This document shows positions 49,504 through 59,836 of a stretch of DNA of 64,000 bases, piece after piece. The notes under the pieces are model-generated. The model saw only the letters and a list, made by a program, of their open reading frames with translations. It had not been told where the DNA came from and searched no databases. The stretch's first letter is position 1, and each line of letters starts with the position of its first letter. This stretch comes from Leptospira tipperaryensis. Its GTDB lineage: Bacteria > Spirochaetota > Leptospiria > Leptospirales > Leptospiraceae. The DNA lies in the NCBI RefSeq assembly GCF_001729245.1, contig NZ_CP015217.1, positions 870,001-934,000 on the forward strand, in the 5' to 3' direction. Made by a program: the position numbers and the translations under genes.

Positions 49504-49990
49504 CGTTTCTACTGGATTTCTAAGCAAATATCCCTTTTTTACAGGTCTTTTTTCAGCGCTTTCCGGTAAAATATTTTTCCCCTTTTTACTGGAGTCTTCC
49601 TTGGAATTCCACTGGGAAATCAATAAAAAAATTCCTGTCTGAATGACATGTATTTCCAAAGGATTAAGGCTGATCTCCGATTTAGATATCGATTTATTTC
49701 TATAACTTGTTCTATGAAATATTTTTCAATTTTGGAATTCTTGGAAAGAATTCTATATTATAGATTAAGAATGTAGTTTAAGGCGAAACCCTCTACAGGA
49801 GTCGTGAGTGATTTTCTATCGTTCTTCTCAAATCGAAATCACGTCTCGGATTTATTCTTTTAGTAATGGCCGATTCTTTCTCTAAACTTGAACGTTTGTT
49901 ATACAATGCCGACTTCGTTTTTTAAAAATGGAAAAAGGGATTGAACTTTCTCATCAATTCGTATAGAACAAATTCACTTTATTACTCGTC

Positions 49991-50369
<379 letters not shown>

Positions 50370-50385
50370 CTCGATAGGAGATTGT

Positions 50386-50829
50386 ATGAAAAACAAATGG
50401 GTTGTGGTCGCAAATCGATCCGAAGCGAAAATCTATGAATACAAAGGTTCACGCAACGGTCTTGAGCTTTTGGAAAGCATCGAAAATCCAAAAGGAAGAA
50501 TGAAAAATAGCGAGCTGATTCTCCAGGCTTCCGGTCCCGGTAAAAGCGCGAAAGCACAGAGGGTTGCCTTTGATACCGAATCCGTCCAAGAGCCAAAGCG
50601 GCGAGTCGCTGAAACCTTCGCGAGTCAGATTTCCGATAGAATTTCTCAAGGAAGAAAGTCCAATCGTTTCCTCAGTCTTGTCCTTGTTTCCGAACCTCGT
50701 TTTCTTGGGATGCTCATGGATAAATTGGATCGCCAATCTCAATCCATGATCTTTCACAAGATGGCGAAGGACCTCGCGACTTCTGATAATCGGAGAATTC
50801 TTTCGCATCTGAGAGGAATCTTAGTTTAG
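50386..50829 (+). CDS. Host-attachment protein family member
   Basis: 147 residues from the ATG at 50386, with AGGAG 5 bases upstream; a longer frame starts in the repeats and is rejected. It begins [20 protein letters not shown], as in proteins annotated as required for attachment to host cells (PF10116-like), and carries a conserved C-terminal region [18 protein letters not shown]. Members are soluble and their biochemical role is unclear; the family name derives from phytopathogen attachment. It stands alone after the tandem repeats. Confidence 0.8.
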   Translation: MKNKWVVVANRSEAKIYEYKGSRNGLELLESIENPKGRMKNSELILQASGPGKSAKAQRVAFDTESVQEPKRRVAETFASQISDRISQGRKSNRFLSLVLVSEPRFLGMLMDKLDRQSQSMIFHKMAKDLATSDNRRILSHLRGILV

Positions 50830-51151
50830 GATTTTTTTTTATCCTTGGAATCTGATTTCGATCTTAAGAATGGAAGATTCGATTCTTAAGATCGATCGAA
50901 TTTGAGTCTCCGCGATTTATAAGTTTCCGATTCGTTTTTTGAAGCTTCTTCCTCTTATTTGTCTGCGAATTCTTTTTTTTGAGTTCGAAATCCTTGTTCT
51001 TTGTTCTCCTATTTTCGCAAAAAACATAGACAGAATCTTCTCCTTTCGATTATCTATTTTTTTGATTTCGTTTTATCTTCTCGAATTCTTCTTTTGCGAG
51101 AAAGATACGGATTCTTCTTTTTTATCCAGCAAGAATATTTCGGAGAATTGA
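50830..51151. other. Gap with a 14-bp inverted repeat
   Basis: 322 bases with no gene. A 14-bp perfect inverted repeat, TCGATCTTAAGAAT (50858-50871) and ATTCTTAAGATCGA (50882-50895), with a 10-base loop may be a terminator or binding site. The rest is T-rich. Confidence 0.6.
50858..50895. terminator. Strong stem-loop after the host-attachment gene
   Basis: 14-bp stem with a 10-base loop, located 29 bases past the stop. A T-run lies on the left side, not after the stem on the plus strand, so the terminator label is tentative. Confidence 0.4.
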
Positions 51152-52699
51152 ATGACCAATCCAAAGGGAAAATACGTCCTTTCCATCGACAGCGGAGGAA
51201 GCGGGATTCGAGCGTTTTTACTCGATCGCAAAGGAAAAATTGTCGAAAGACAATATGAAAAGACTCCTCCGAATATTCCGGCCCCGGGCGCTCTCGAACA
51301 CGATCCGGAAGTTCTCTGGAAGGCGCTTCTTTCGCTTCTGAAGAAAATTCAAAAGAAAAAAGAACTCGCAAAGGAAATCGCAGTATTAGGAATTTGTAAT
51401 CAACGAGGTTCTTTTCTTCTCTGGGAAAAATCTTCCGGAAAACCTCTCACACCTCTGATCAGTTGGGCCGATGTCCGTTCTTATAAAACCGCCGATACGA
51501 TGAATCAGAATTTTGTCTGGCGTTTGATTCGAATCGTATCGACCGTGATTGGAAATCTTACCAATCATCCGATGATGATCGCGACTTCCATGCTCAAGTT
51601 CACCACCGATCACGCAACCTGCAGATTAAAATGGGTTTTAGACGAGAATCCGGAACTCAAGAAAAGGTGTAAAAAAGGGGAGGTCCTTTTCGGAACCCTG
51701 GACACTTGGTTTATCTATAAACTCACCGGCGGCAAGAATCACCTAACGGATTCGTCTAACGCGGTTGCTACGGGAATGTTCAATCCATTTCAGTTGATTT
51801 GGAACAAGCCGATCTTTTCTATTTTTGGAATTCCCGCGAATCTCTTTCCGGAAGTGAAAGACAGCAACGGAGATTTTGGTCACAGTCTTCCCGAGTTTCT
51901 CGGCGGAAACTCCGTTCCGATCCGCGCTTCGATCGGAGATCAGATGGCTGCGCTTTTCGGTCAGTGTTGTTTTGAACCGGGAGAAGTAAAAATTTCTCAA
52001 GGTTCGGGAGCCTTTGTGGATATCAACATCGGACCCAAGGCTAAACTTTCCAAAAGAGGACTCTTTCCTATGATCGCTTGGAGGCTCAACGGACAAACAA
52101 CTTATATGCTCGAAGGTTTTGTTGCAACCGCCGGAACTCTCATCGATTGGCTTGGAAAGGGAATCGGACTTTCCGATACGCCCAAGGTTTTGAACGAACT
52201 CGCGGCGCAAGCCGAAGACACGGAAGGTGTTGTTTTTATTCCTTATCCTACGGGCGCTCGTTTTCCTTATTTTAATCCGAGAGCAAAGGCCTCGATCAGC
52301 GGACTTTCACTTGCGACTCATAGACGTCATATCGCAAGAGCCGTCTTGGAAGGAATCGCTTTGAGTCTCTTTGAAGTTTTAGAAGGAATTCAAAAAGATA
52401 CAAAGGTAAAGATCAAGGAAATCAAAGTCGACGGTGGAGTTTCTCAATCCGATATTCTTCTTCAATGTCTTGCAGACTTTTCTAATATGAGAGTCAACCG
52501 CGCTCCGGAACCGGATATGACCGCGACGGGCGCCGCGTATCTCGCGGGTCTTTCGATCGGATTTTGGAAAGATACGGAAGAACTCAAGTCCTTACAAAAA
52601 GGATATAAGACCTTTGAACCAAAAATGGATCCGGAAAAACGAACTCAAAAGTTAAAACGTTGGAAGAAGGCGGTCGCGGCTACGCTTGCGATCGAGTAG
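51152..52699 (+). CDS. FGGY-family carbohydrate kinase
   Basis: 515 residues with both FGGY halves. The N-terminal ATP-binding motif is [19 protein letters not shown], and the catalytic base lies in the region ending [32 protein letters not shown] is the second signature of the family and TGAAYLAGL follows. Substrates in this family include glycerol, xylulose, ribulose and gluconate; the sequence alone does not pick one, though glycerol kinase is plausible. GGAG lies 7 bases before the ATG. It is a single gene. Confidence 0.87.
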   Translation: MTNPKGKYVLSIDSGGSGIRAFLLDRKGKIVERQYEKTPPNIPAPGALEHDPEVLWKALLSLLKKIQKKKELAKEIAVLGICNQRGSFLLWEKSSGKPLTPLISWADVRSYKTADTMNQNFVWRLIRIVSTVIGNLTNHPMMIATSMLKFTTDHATCRLKWVLDENPELKKRCKKGEVLFGTLDTWFIYKLTGGKNHLTDSSNAVATGMFNPFQLIWNKPIFSIFGIPANLFPEVKDSNGDFGHSLPEFLGGNSVPIRASIGDQMAALFGQCCFEPGEVKISQGSGAFVDINIGPKAKLSKRGLFPMIAWRLNGQTTYMLEGFVATAGTLIDWLGKGIGLSDTPKVLNELAAQAEDTEGVVFIPYPTGARFPYFNPRAKASISGLSLATHRRHIARAVLEGIALSLFEVLEGIQKDTKVKIKEIKVDGGVSQSDILLQCLADFSNMRVNRAPEPDMTATGAAYLAGLSIGFWKDTEELKSLQKGYKTFEPKMDPEKRTQKLKRWKKAVAATLAIE

Positions 52700-53067
52700 C
52701 TCTTCGATTCGATTGCTTTGAGTAAGATGCATCGTTTATCACGACTTCATCTACGAAGTTTCTTCCCAGGAGAATGAAGAAAAAAGCTTCGCTCTTTGCG
52801 AGACAATAACCTTACCGGCGAATTGTGAGGAACTGCGACGAGAATCATACTACAAGAAAGGATTTTGTAGGAGTTCCTACATCGGAATTTTTTCTTGCAA
52901 AATTAGAATTCTGTGATAGAGGAAAAGTCACCCGATTTTTTCCACCACCCGCCCCACCACCCGAAATTTGGGCGGGGCGCGCGACTTTTACGGAAGGGAG
53001 TCGGAGTTCCGACAGATTTTCGTCCCATTCGGACAACTTGTGAGTAAGGTTATGCTCTTGCGAGGAC
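52700..53067. other. Gap with repeats and a truncation junction
   Basis: 368 bases. It contains a perfect-armed palindrome TGTAGGAGTTCCTACA (52866-52881) and an inverted CGCCCC/GGGGCG segment (52949-52980). The truncated HD gene starts at its right end. Confidence 0.6.
52866..52881. repeat. Perfect-armed GTAGGA/TCCTAC palindrome
   Basis: TGTAGGA and TCCTACA flank GT. It belongs to the dispersed GTAGGAACTC family. Confidence 0.75.
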
Positions 53068-53316
53068 TTGGATACAAATCTATTCTTAGATGCGGACTTA
53101 TCGATTCTTGGAGAAGAATGGGATTTGTATTCCGGCTATTGTAAGAATATTAGAAAAGAATATTCCATTTACTCCGATTCCGATTACAGAGTCGGTCGTG
53201 GTAAAGTTTTGAAATACTTTATAGACATGGATCGAATTTACAAAACGGATTATTTTTTCGAAAGATATGAAAAGCGGGCAAAGGAGAATCTGAGAACGGA
53301 ACTAAAGAATCTCTGA
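53068..53316 (+). pseudogene. 5'-truncated HD phosphohydrolase (COG4339-like) remnant
   Basis: 82 residues that look like only the C-terminal third of the COG4339 predicted metal-dependent HD phosphohydrolase: LFLDADLSILGEEWDLYSGY, YRVGRGKVLKYFIDMDRIY and a final helix. The N-terminal HD metal-binding part is missing; upstream sequence is non-coding and repeat-laden. The reading frame opens at a TTG with no ribosome site. I read it as a truncated pseudogene whose break lies near the repeats, not a working gene. Confidence 0.6.
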
Positions 53317-53317
53317 A

Positions 53318-53677
53318 ATGGGCATTTTCGATTTTATATTCAAAAAATTGAATCTGTTAAAATATCCGGAAGAGGAATTTACAGTTATCATTACCGACGA
53401 ATTGGTAAGAGTGGAACATCCGAAAAGAAAAACGGAACAGATTTTATGGAAGGAAATCGACGAGATTCGGTTGATCAACACGGACGCCGGGCCGGTCGAA
53501 CCGGATATTTGGCTGGCTTTGATCGGTAAGGATAGTGGGTGTTTGATTCCGAGCGGTTGCGAAGGTTATGACCGAGTCTATGATATCGTTTCCACGTATA
53601 AAAACTTCGACTTTGCAAACGTCATTCAATCGATGATTACAACCGAGAATGCGGAATTTCTTCTCTGGAAAAAGTGA
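53318..53677 (+). CDS. Conserved-looking small protein, function unknown
   Basis: 119 residues. It starts 1 base after the remnant's stop. WKEIDEIRLINTDAGPVEPDIW and IPSGCEGYDRVYDIVSTYKN give a compact mixed alpha/beta protein. Similar small proteins exist in Bacteroidetes and others, to my recollection, some near toxin genes, but I cannot assign a role. Because the preceding HD gene is truncated, this may be an orphaned former partner. Confidence 0.65.
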   Translation: MGIFDFIFKKLNLLKYPEEEFTVIITDELVRVEHPKRKTEQILWKEIDEIRLINTDAGPVEPDIWLALIGKDSGCLIPSGCEGYDRVYDIVSTYKNFDFANVIQSMITTENAEFLLWKK

Positions 53678-53680
53678 TTT

Positions 53681-54112
53681 CTATTGAGCGAAACGAATCG
53701 AACTGATGACGGTTGTGAGTTCGCTCACTAAATATTCTGCGGGCACCTCATCGCTGTTATACGTAAGGAGAATCATTCTCTTTTTATTGGCGATCATATA
53801 GACCATCCAAAATCTATCCTCTTTGACGAACTCGCAAGCCATGATCTTGCTTCCTTCTTCGTTTTCAAAGTCCGCGACCTTGTCGTCTTCGAAGTCGATT
53901 TCGTGGGTTTTCAGATATCTTTCTAATTCTTCTTTGAGAATATAACTTCCCACTTTGTTTTCAAACGCGTAGACTTGAAGGGCGCCGCTTCCGTTTTCTT
54001 CAAAAAACGCGGGAATTCCTTCGATGACCATTTGCACCCAGTGTGCGGGGACCACCATAGAATACCAGCCGTTCGGCGATTTGTAGAGTTTATATTCGGG
54101 ACCTTGAGACAT
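53681..54112 (-). CDS. DUF3805-like small protein
   Basis: 143 residues without signal peptide. The pattern LYKSPNGWYSMVVPAHWVQM followed by beta-strands and FWMVYMIANKKRMILLTYNS resembles DUF3805, a family often found near stress or toxin-response genes. The assignment is by eye. It converges with the small protein at 53.3 kb with a 3-base gap. Confidence 0.6.
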   Translation of the reverse strand: MSQGPEYKLYKSPNGWYSMVVPAHWVQMVIEGIPAFFEENGSGALQVYAFENKVGSYILKEELERYLKTHEIDFEDDKVADFENEEGSKIMACEFVKEDRFWMVYMIANKKRMILLTYNSDEVPAEYLVSELTTVISSIRFAQ

Positions 54113-54210
54113 GAAGAACTCGGATGGATTCTACCAGGATCTTTTCTTGGAATTTTCGGGCAAGCAGCTTCTAATCCTTGACATTTCGGAATTTCGATTA
54201 TTTTTAACCT

Positions 54211-55458
54211 GTGCTCGCGATCTTAAAGAATCGTAGAAGTCCTTTCTACTTAGCCACCACTTTTCTCATCTTGTTATTATTCGCACTTCTTGCTTCCACG
54301 CTCGCTTTTATCTTTACCGGAATTTTGATCTTAATTCTTCTCATCCATCCTTTGCTTTTGAATTGGATCGGTAAGTTGTATGGACAAGAAGATATCGCCG
54401 ACGAAGTCCATTTTGCAAAAACGAAAGACGGATGGAACTTGGCGCTTCACAGACATATCCCTCCGCAACCAAACCCTCAACTCGCGCCCGTTCTTGTGGT
54501 GCATGGAATCGCGACGAATAAGTATGTAGTCGATCTCGACAGAAGACATTCTCTTCCTTATTATCTAAAACTCAGAGGTTACGAAGTTTTTGCGGTTTCT
54601 CTCCGAGGTTGTGGAAGATCGTATCACGAAAGTCCGACTCGTTACGAAGACTTTACGTTTGACGATATCGTAAAATACGACGTTCCCGCGATGATCGATA
54701 AAGTGAAAAAGATCACGGGAGCCGATCGTATCTCCTACGTGGGTCATTCGATGGGAGCGATGATTCTTTATTCTCATTTTTGTATCTCCGAACCTAAGGA
54801 TACAAAAGATATCGGAGCCTTTGTTTCTTTGGGAGGACCGGGAAACTTAAATCATATCGGAATTACTTTGCTTGGTCTTCTTTCTCGATTTCCTCGCGCG
54901 AGGAAAATGTTGGATCTTAAATTCGGAGCTTCGATCCTCGCGCCCATCGCGGGAGAAGTTTATACTCCGATCGATGAAATTCTTTATAACCCGAAGGTGA
55001 CTTCTTCCAAAACCGTAAAGAAGATCATGAAGAATGCGATCGAAAACATAAGCGACGGTGTGACCGAACAATTTATGCGTTGGATCGAGACTAAGGAAAT
55101 GCATTCTCTCAACGGTTTTTACGATTACGTTCATCTTCAGAAAAAGATCAACGTGCCTTCTTTATTTATCGCGGGAGAGAAGGACGTGATCGCGACTCCG
55201 GACTCGGTTCGTTCCGTCTTTGAAAACGCAGGTTCCAAAAAGAAAGAATTTAGAGTGATCTCCAAGGCGAACGGATCTTCGGACGATTACGGGCACGCTT
55301 GTCTCGTAATGGGAGATCGGGCAGACGACGACGTCTTTCAATACGTAGAATCTTTTCTTCATAAATACGGAACCCGCGCCCGGCCGGGTTTTGCAAATAA
55401 GATCAAGGAAGGCTTTCTTTCCGTCTTTTCTAAAATCCGCAAACCTTTCGTTTCCTAA
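54211..55458 (+). CDS. Membrane-anchored alpha/beta hydrolase
   Basis: 415 residues, GTG start. Two hydrophobic helices at about 12-55 are followed by an alpha/beta-hydrolase core: VLVVHGIATNK forms the oxyanion loop, VGHSMGAMILY carries the nucleophile S180 (GxSxG), and the C-terminal GHACLVMG holds the likely catalytic His. It could be a lipase, esterase or thioesterase on the inner membrane. No cap domain is obvious. It is a single gene, and the promoter lies in a short gap after the DUF3805-like gene. Confidence 0.82.
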   Translation: MLAILKNRRSPFYLATTFLILLLFALLASTLAFIFTGILILILLIHPLLLNWIGKLYGQEDIADEVHFAKTKDGWNLALHRHIPPQPNPQLAPVLVVHGIATNKYVVDLDRRHSLPYYLKLRGYEVFAVSLRGCGRSYHESPTRYEDFTFDDIVKYDVPAMIDKVKKITGADRISYVGHSMGAMILYSHFCISEPKDTKDIGAFVSLGGPGNLNHIGITLLGLLSRFPRARKMLDLKFGASILAPIAGEVYTPIDEILYNPKVTSSKTVKKIMKNAIENISDGVTEQFMRWIETKEMHSLNGFYDYVHLQKKINVPSLFIAGEKDVIATPDSVRSVFENAGSKKKEFRVISKANGSSDDYGHACLVMGDRADDDVFQYVESFLHKYGTRARPGFANKIKEGFLSVFSKIRKPFVS

Positions 55459-55580
55459 TTCTGCTGTACTTTTAGATAAAGTGAATTATGTCATGCTCAT
55501 TTAGTAAGCATATTTCCGTCGTAGGTCTTTTTAATATTCTTTATTTATAAAAAGAAGGCAGATTTTCCCCACTTTTAGCC

Positions 55581-55596
55581 TGGTACGTTTCTTGCA
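55581..55596 (+). promoter_or_regulatory. Sigma-54-type -24/-12 promoter
   Basis: TGGTACGTTTCTTGCA has GG at -24 and GC at -12 with the exact 10-base gap between G3 and G14 that RpoN needs. It lies about 59 bases before the ATG of the phosphatase. Its downstream unit includes amt, a common RpoN target. Confidence 0.75.
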
Positions 55597-55654
55597 GAAG
55601 AAATGCAAAGAGAAGCGAATTCAAGGAGTGAATCCTTTCCTTGGAGTGCGGGAT

Positions 55655-57517
55655 ATGATAGAACTAAAATTTGGTCAACGTAAGGTAGTCAGTTTTCGGG
55701 GGAACCACAAGGTAGTCGGTGGTTTGACCGAAAAAAATAAAATCGATATTCTCCTTTATATCAGCAAGGAGTTTGCATCGGTTGATAAGCACGACGAACT
55801 CTACAATTCGGTAACAAACATTTGTAAGGACATCTTTGAATGTGATAACACTACTTTAAGAATCTGGAAGGACGGACTTTTAGTGCCCGTACGTTATCTT
55901 CGGGAAACCACACCTCCTCGGAGAAGCGTTACCGAGAAGGAAGGTTATTCCGGTCATACGTTCAAAACGAAAACGTCTCTTCTCGTTCAGAATCTCGAGT
56001 ATCATCCCGAATATATCGACGAAGGAGAATCTACTCTCTCCGTTATGTGCGTTCCTATTCTTTATAAGGACGAGGTTTTAGGAACGATCGCCGTCGAATC
56101 GGAACACAGCTTTTTTTACATCGAAGACGATATCGAAATCTTGGAAGCTTTGGCTTCTCAGTTGGCGCTCGCTCTTACGTCCGTTCGTTTGATCGAAGGT
56201 CTTATCGAGGCCAATCAGAGAGAAGCGGGAATTCTCAAACAACTCGAGTTTGATATGAGGATGGGCCGAAACGTCCAGAGTCAGATCATCAACACGAACA
56301 TCGCACCTTGGAACGGAATTCATTTCGGAACGTATTACGAACCGATGACCGAAGTTTCGGGGGACTATTTCGACGTTGTGCGACACGGCAATGCGGTTAC
56401 GGTGATCATCGCGGACGTTTCCGGTCACGGGATTCCCGCGGCGCTCGTAACGATGTCGATTCATTATCAATTTAGAAGATGTACTTCTCTCGGTCTCGGA
56501 CTTACAGAAATTCTTACGGAGCTTGGAGAATCGATTCGTCCTCAACTTCCGGAGGGAACTTACTTCACCGCGTTTATCCTAAGAATCTACGGAGACTATT
56601 CATATTCTTATGTGAATGGGGCCCATCAAAAGTTGATTCATTTTAGAAACGATACGGGCGTGATCGACGAGCTCGATTCGAACGGAGTTCCTATGGGAAT
56701 TTTCGAAGTCAGCCGTAGTAACTTCGAAGAAAAACACGGACGTATCAACCCGGGAGACATTCTCATTCTTACTTCCGACGGGATCGTGGAACAAAAAAAT
56801 CCGGAACGCCAAGAACTCGGTAACGCTCGATTTTTGGATTGGGTGAGACAGGAAAAACAAACCCTCGAAGAACAAAGGGATCGTATCTACGTGGGCGATC
56901 TCGTGGATTCTCTCATTTCAAGATTTAAGAGATACAAGGGAGAAGCGAGAAACGGAGACGATATCTCGATCATGGCTCTTCAGTGTAATCCGCTTCTCAA
57001 CAAAGCAAAATCGATGATGAACGTCGCAAAGACCGCGGCCCGCGAGAAAAACGATTCTCTGGCTTACGATAAGGCTCTGGACGTTTATTCTTTGGATGAC
57101 TCGATCAAGGACAGTCTTCTTCTTCTCGGAAGAATGTATTACAGAGATCGTAATTTTCCAAAGGCGATTCAGTTCTTGGATAAGTTTGTTAAAACTTCCG
57201 GTGAGGATTCGGCTTATATTCACTATTTAATCGGAAGAGCTTATTACGAAACGGAGAATATTCAAGAATCGAAACGTTCTCTCAAACGTTCTCTCGCGAT
57301 CGATCACACGTATTCAAAAGCGAGTCTTCGTTTGGCGAGATGTTATCTGAAAGATAATCAAAGTCCGAAAGCGATCAAGGTTCTTCAACAAGGAATCAAG
57401 AGCGCGCCGACTAACGAGTATCTTAAGATTTCTCTCAAGAAGTTGGAAGACCTTATGCGGAAAAAAGAAGATCCTTCTCTTTCCGGAGAGGATGACGATA
57501 CAAAGCTGGCTGTTTGA
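55655..57517 (+). CDS. GAF-SpoIIE (PP2C) phosphatase with C-terminal TPR
   Basis: 620 residues from the ATG at 55655, with GGAG 8 bases upstream; an upstream TTG frame is possible. A GAF domain (about 30-180) leads to the SpoIIE/PP2C module with metal-binding Asp residues in VSGDYFDV, IIADVSGHG, LTSDGIVEQ and NGDDISIMAL, all present, so it should be active. Tetratricopeptide repeats (about 460-605) follow and could bind a partner. Such phosphatases usually dephosphorylate STAS anti-anti-sigma factors; one STAS gene lies at 62.2 kb. A sigma-54 promoter precedes and amt follows, linking it to nitrogen status. Confidence 0.88.
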   Translation: MIELKFGQRKVVSFRGNHKVVGGLTEKNKIDILLYISKEFASVDKHDELYNSVTNICKDIFECDNTTLRIWKDGLLVPVRYLRETTPPRRSVTEKEGYSGHTFKTKTSLLVQNLEYHPEYIDEGESTLSVMCVPILYKDEVLGTIAVESEHSFFYIEDDIEILEALASQLALALTSVRLIEGLIEANQREAGILKQLEFDMRMGRNVQSQIINTNIAPWNGIHFGTYYEPMTEVSGDYFDVVRHGNAVTVIIADVSGHGIPAALVTMSIHYQFRRCTSLGLGLTEILTELGESIRPQLPEGTYFTAFILRIYGDYSYSYVNGAHQKLIHFRNDTGVIDELDSNGVPMGIFEVSRSNFEEKHGRINPGDILILTSDGIVEQKNPERQELGNARFLDWVRQEKQTLEEQRDRIYVGDLVDSLISRFKRYKGEARNGDDISIMALQCNPLLNKAKSMMNVAKTAAREKNDSLAYDKALDVYSLDDSIKDSLLLLGRMYYRDRNFPKAIQFLDKFVKTSGEDSAYIHYLIGRAYYETENIQESKRSLKRSLAIDHTYSKASLRLARCYLKDNQSPKAIKVLQQGIKSAPTNEYLKISLKKLEDLMRKKEDPSLSGEDDDTKLAV

Positions 57518-57556
57518 CTGGAATGATTTGAATAAAAAAAGGAGATAAGTTATACT

Positions 57557-58936
57557 ATGCGTTGGTATTTTGTTTTAATCCTCGCTCTGTTGTCTACAGG
57601 AGTTTTTGCCCAAGACGCTCCCGTAGCGGAAGCCGCGGCCGCCGTTCCCGATCCTGCTATCAAAGCAGTAAGCGACGAGTTGGCCACTCTGAGGTCCGAG
57701 ACCAATTGGCTCTGGACTTGTATCGCCGCGTTTTTGGTTTTTTTCATGCAAGCAGGTTTTGCTTACGTGGAAGCGGGTTTTACTCGCGCTAAGAACGTCG
57801 TGAACATCTTGATGAAGAACTTCATCGATTTCTGTTTTGGTTCTATCTTTTTCTGGCTGATCGGATTCTCCATCATGTTCGGACCTCAGATTTTTCCGGG
57901 TTTTGGAATCGGAATTCCGGGTCTTGCGGATTCTCTGATCGTGAAGGACGGAACTCCGGACAAGTGGGGATTTGCATTCTTAATCTTCCAGATGGTTTTT
58001 GCCGCGACGGCCGCGACGATCGTTTCGGGAGCGATGGCGGAAAGAACGAAATTCGTTTCGTATATTATATTTTCTGCATTGATCACAGCGTTTATCTATC
58101 CGATTTTCGGAAGCCTTGCTTGGGCTGGACTTTGGGGACTCGGTAAGGGATTTTTAGAACAACAGGGCTTTATCGATTTTGCAGGATCCACCGTGGTTCA
58201 CTCGGTCGGCGGTTGGGCGGGTCTTGCAGGGGCTTTGATTCTCGGGCCTCGGATCGGTAAATACCAAGACGGAAAACTTTTCCCGATTCTTGGACACAAT
58301 ATGTCCATGGCGGCATTGGGTGTTTTTATTCTTTGGTTTGGTTGGTTCGGATTTAACCCGGGTTCAACAACTTCCGTAAGCGGAGGAAACTTTGCGGTGA
58401 TCGCAGTGACTACGAATATGTCCGCTGCGGCCGGGGCCTTGTCCGCGATGATCTTGACTTGGATTATGTTTAAGAAACCCGATATCGGTCTTTCTTTGAA
58501 CGGCGCCCTTGCGGGTCTTGTGGCGATCACTTCTCCTTGTGCGAACGTTAGTATTTCTTCCGCAGTGATCATCGGTCTCATTGCGGGAATTCTCGTGGTT
58601 TTGAGCGTTCTTTTCTTTGATAGAATCCATATCGACGATCCTGTGGGAGCCGTTTCGGTTCACGGTGTTTGTGGTGCTTGGGGAACCTTTGCTGCGGGAC
58701 TTTTTGCTCAAGAATCCTACGGAGGAGTCAACGGTCTTTTCTTCGGAGGTGAATTGTCGGTAGTTTTAGTTCAGCTCACCGGGATTGGAATCGCGTTTGT
58801 TTGGTCTTTTGGGGCGAGTTCCATCATCTTTCTCGCACTCAAATACACCATTGGACTTCGTGTTTCCGAGGACGAGGAAATTACCGGTTTGGACATTTTG
58901 GAACACGGAAACGAGGCGTATCCGATTTCCAAGTAA
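57557..58936 (+). CDS. amt: Ammonium transporter
   Basis: 459 residues with signal peptide (to about residue 19) and 11 membrane helices. D207, H215 in STVVHSVGG, H369 in SVHGVCGAWG and WFGWFGFN are all present, so the pore should conduct. GGAG 14 bases before the ATG and no promoter in the 39-base gap suggest it is transcribed from the sigma-54 promoter with the phosphatase. No glnK/glnB gene is adjacent, unlike in most bacteria. Its C-terminus ends in EHGNEAYPISK, similar to the place where the fused Amt-MCP protein begins its extension. Confidence 0.95.
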   Translation: MRWYFVLILALLSTGVFAQDAPVAEAAAAVPDPAIKAVSDELATLRSETNWLWTCIAAFLVFFMQAGFAYVEAGFTRAKNVVNILMKNFIDFCFGSIFFWLIGFSIMFGPQIFPGFGIGIPGLADSLIVKDGTPDKWGFAFLIFQMVFAATAATIVSGAMAERTKFVSYIIFSALITAFIYPIFGSLAWAGLWGLGKGFLEQQGFIDFAGSTVVHSVGGWAGLAGALILGPRIGKYQDGKLFPILGHNMSMAALGVFILWFGWFGFNPGSTTSVSGGNFAVIAVTTNMSAAAGALSAMILTWIMFKKPDIGLSLNGALAGLVAITSPCANVSISSAVIIGLIAGILVVLSVLFFDRIHIDDPVGAVSVHGVCGAWGTFAAGLFAQESYGGVNGLFFGGELSVVLVQLTGIGIAFVWSFGASSIIFLALKYTIGLRVSEDEEITGLDILEHGNEAYPISK

Positions 58937-58960
58937 GAAAGCGTTTCGCTTTTGCAAAAG

Positions 58961-58996
58961 AACGTCGGAAAGAATCTTTCTTTTCGGCGTTTTTTT
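58961..58996 (+). terminator. Terminator after amt
   Basis: A 12-bp stem (AACGTCGGAAAG and CTTTTCGGCGTT, two G-U pairs), 7-base loop and a T-run at 58990-58996. Confidence 0.85.
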
Positions 58997-59000
58997 GTGA

Positions 59001-59026
59001 AGAATTGTGAGAGTTCCCACAATTCT
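59001..59026. repeat. 9-bp inverted repeat with GTTCCCAC core
   Basis: AGAATTGTG (59001-59009) and CACAATTCT (59018-59026) flank AGAGTTCC. The centre resembles the GAGTTCCTAC core of the dispersed family. Confidence 0.65.
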
Positions 59027-59122
59027 CGTTTGATGCCATTTGATAAAATGAAGTCGGAGAACCCGTTTTCTCCAAACCTTCTTTTCCGTTGACGGAATCC
59101 TTTTCCGTCTCAAATTTGATGC

Positions 59123-59794
59123 ATGAGCCTTTTTTACGGCCGATTATCCAAGTTTTTATTCTTCCCTTTTATCCTTTTATTTTTCGCAAATTGTTTTGAT
59201 TACGAGGAAACGATCACGATCAATCACGATTTTTCGGGGACATTAGAAGTTTCTTATGTAGTTCCGACCCGCAGGAACTCCGACGAATCTCTGATTAAGT
59301 TTCTTCCGACCCAGAAAGACGAGATTTCAAATCGGCTCAACAAAGGTTTTTTTTCCAAGAATATCGTTCTCAAAGATTATACCTTTCAAAAGATCGTAAC
59401 TCCGGAAACGGATCCGAGTTTGTTCCGAGAAAAAGCCAAGGTTTATTTTAAAGTAGAATTTCAGGATCTTTCTCAGATCGAAGACGCTTTGCTCGGAAAG
59501 GTTCAGGTTCGAAAAAAAGGAAACACGATCTATGTGAAGAGAGAAATTCCGTCCATCAGCAGAGGGCCCGAAACCCTCAAAAAGGACGGAGAGAAGAAAA
59601 TTTACTCTGAAACCCTGCGACTTCTCCGAACGAGTTCCATTCTTTTTAAGGTGAATTTTCCGATCGCTTCCGTTTGTCGTTCCAATCGGGGAGACGTGAA
59701 TCTTGGAAAACTGAGTTATCGTCTTCCGTTAGCTGAAACCATTGAGAAAACCGGAAACAATTCCTGGGATTACCGAATAACCGTGATCTACTGA
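59123..59794 (+). CDS. Lipoprotein of unknown function
   Basis: 223 residues. A basic start and hydrophobic stretch end in LLFFANC with Cys24 as lipobox. The mature part is beta-rich and basic, with TINHDFSGTLEVSYVVPT and TYRITV-like strands. No family is recognised. It stands 8 bases before the next exported protein and may share a transcript. Confidence 0.75.
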   Translation: MSLFYGRLSKFLFFPFILLFFANCFDYEETITINHDFSGTLEVSYVVPTRRNSDESLIKFLPTQKDEISNRLNKGFFSKNIVLKDYTFQKIVTPETDPSLFREKAKVYFKVEFQDLSQIEDALLGKVQVRKKGNTIYVKREIPSISRGPETLKKDGEKKIYSETLRLLRTSSILFKVNFPIASVCRSNRGDVNLGKLSYRLPLAETIEKTGNNSWDYRITVIY

Positions 59795-59813
59795 TTTTTC
59801 CGTGGCGCTTCTG

Positions 59814-59836
59814 AAAAGTATGTGTTCCTACTTTTT
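59814..59836. repeat. Dispersed repeat copy overlapping a start codon
   Basis: AAAAGTATGTGTTCCTACTT and a T-run; its ATG (59820-59822) is the likely start of the next gene. Confidence 0.7.

Noticed and set aside
49382..49642. 86-residue gene
   Set aside because: It covers two dispersed repeat segments, has no ribosome site and no family.
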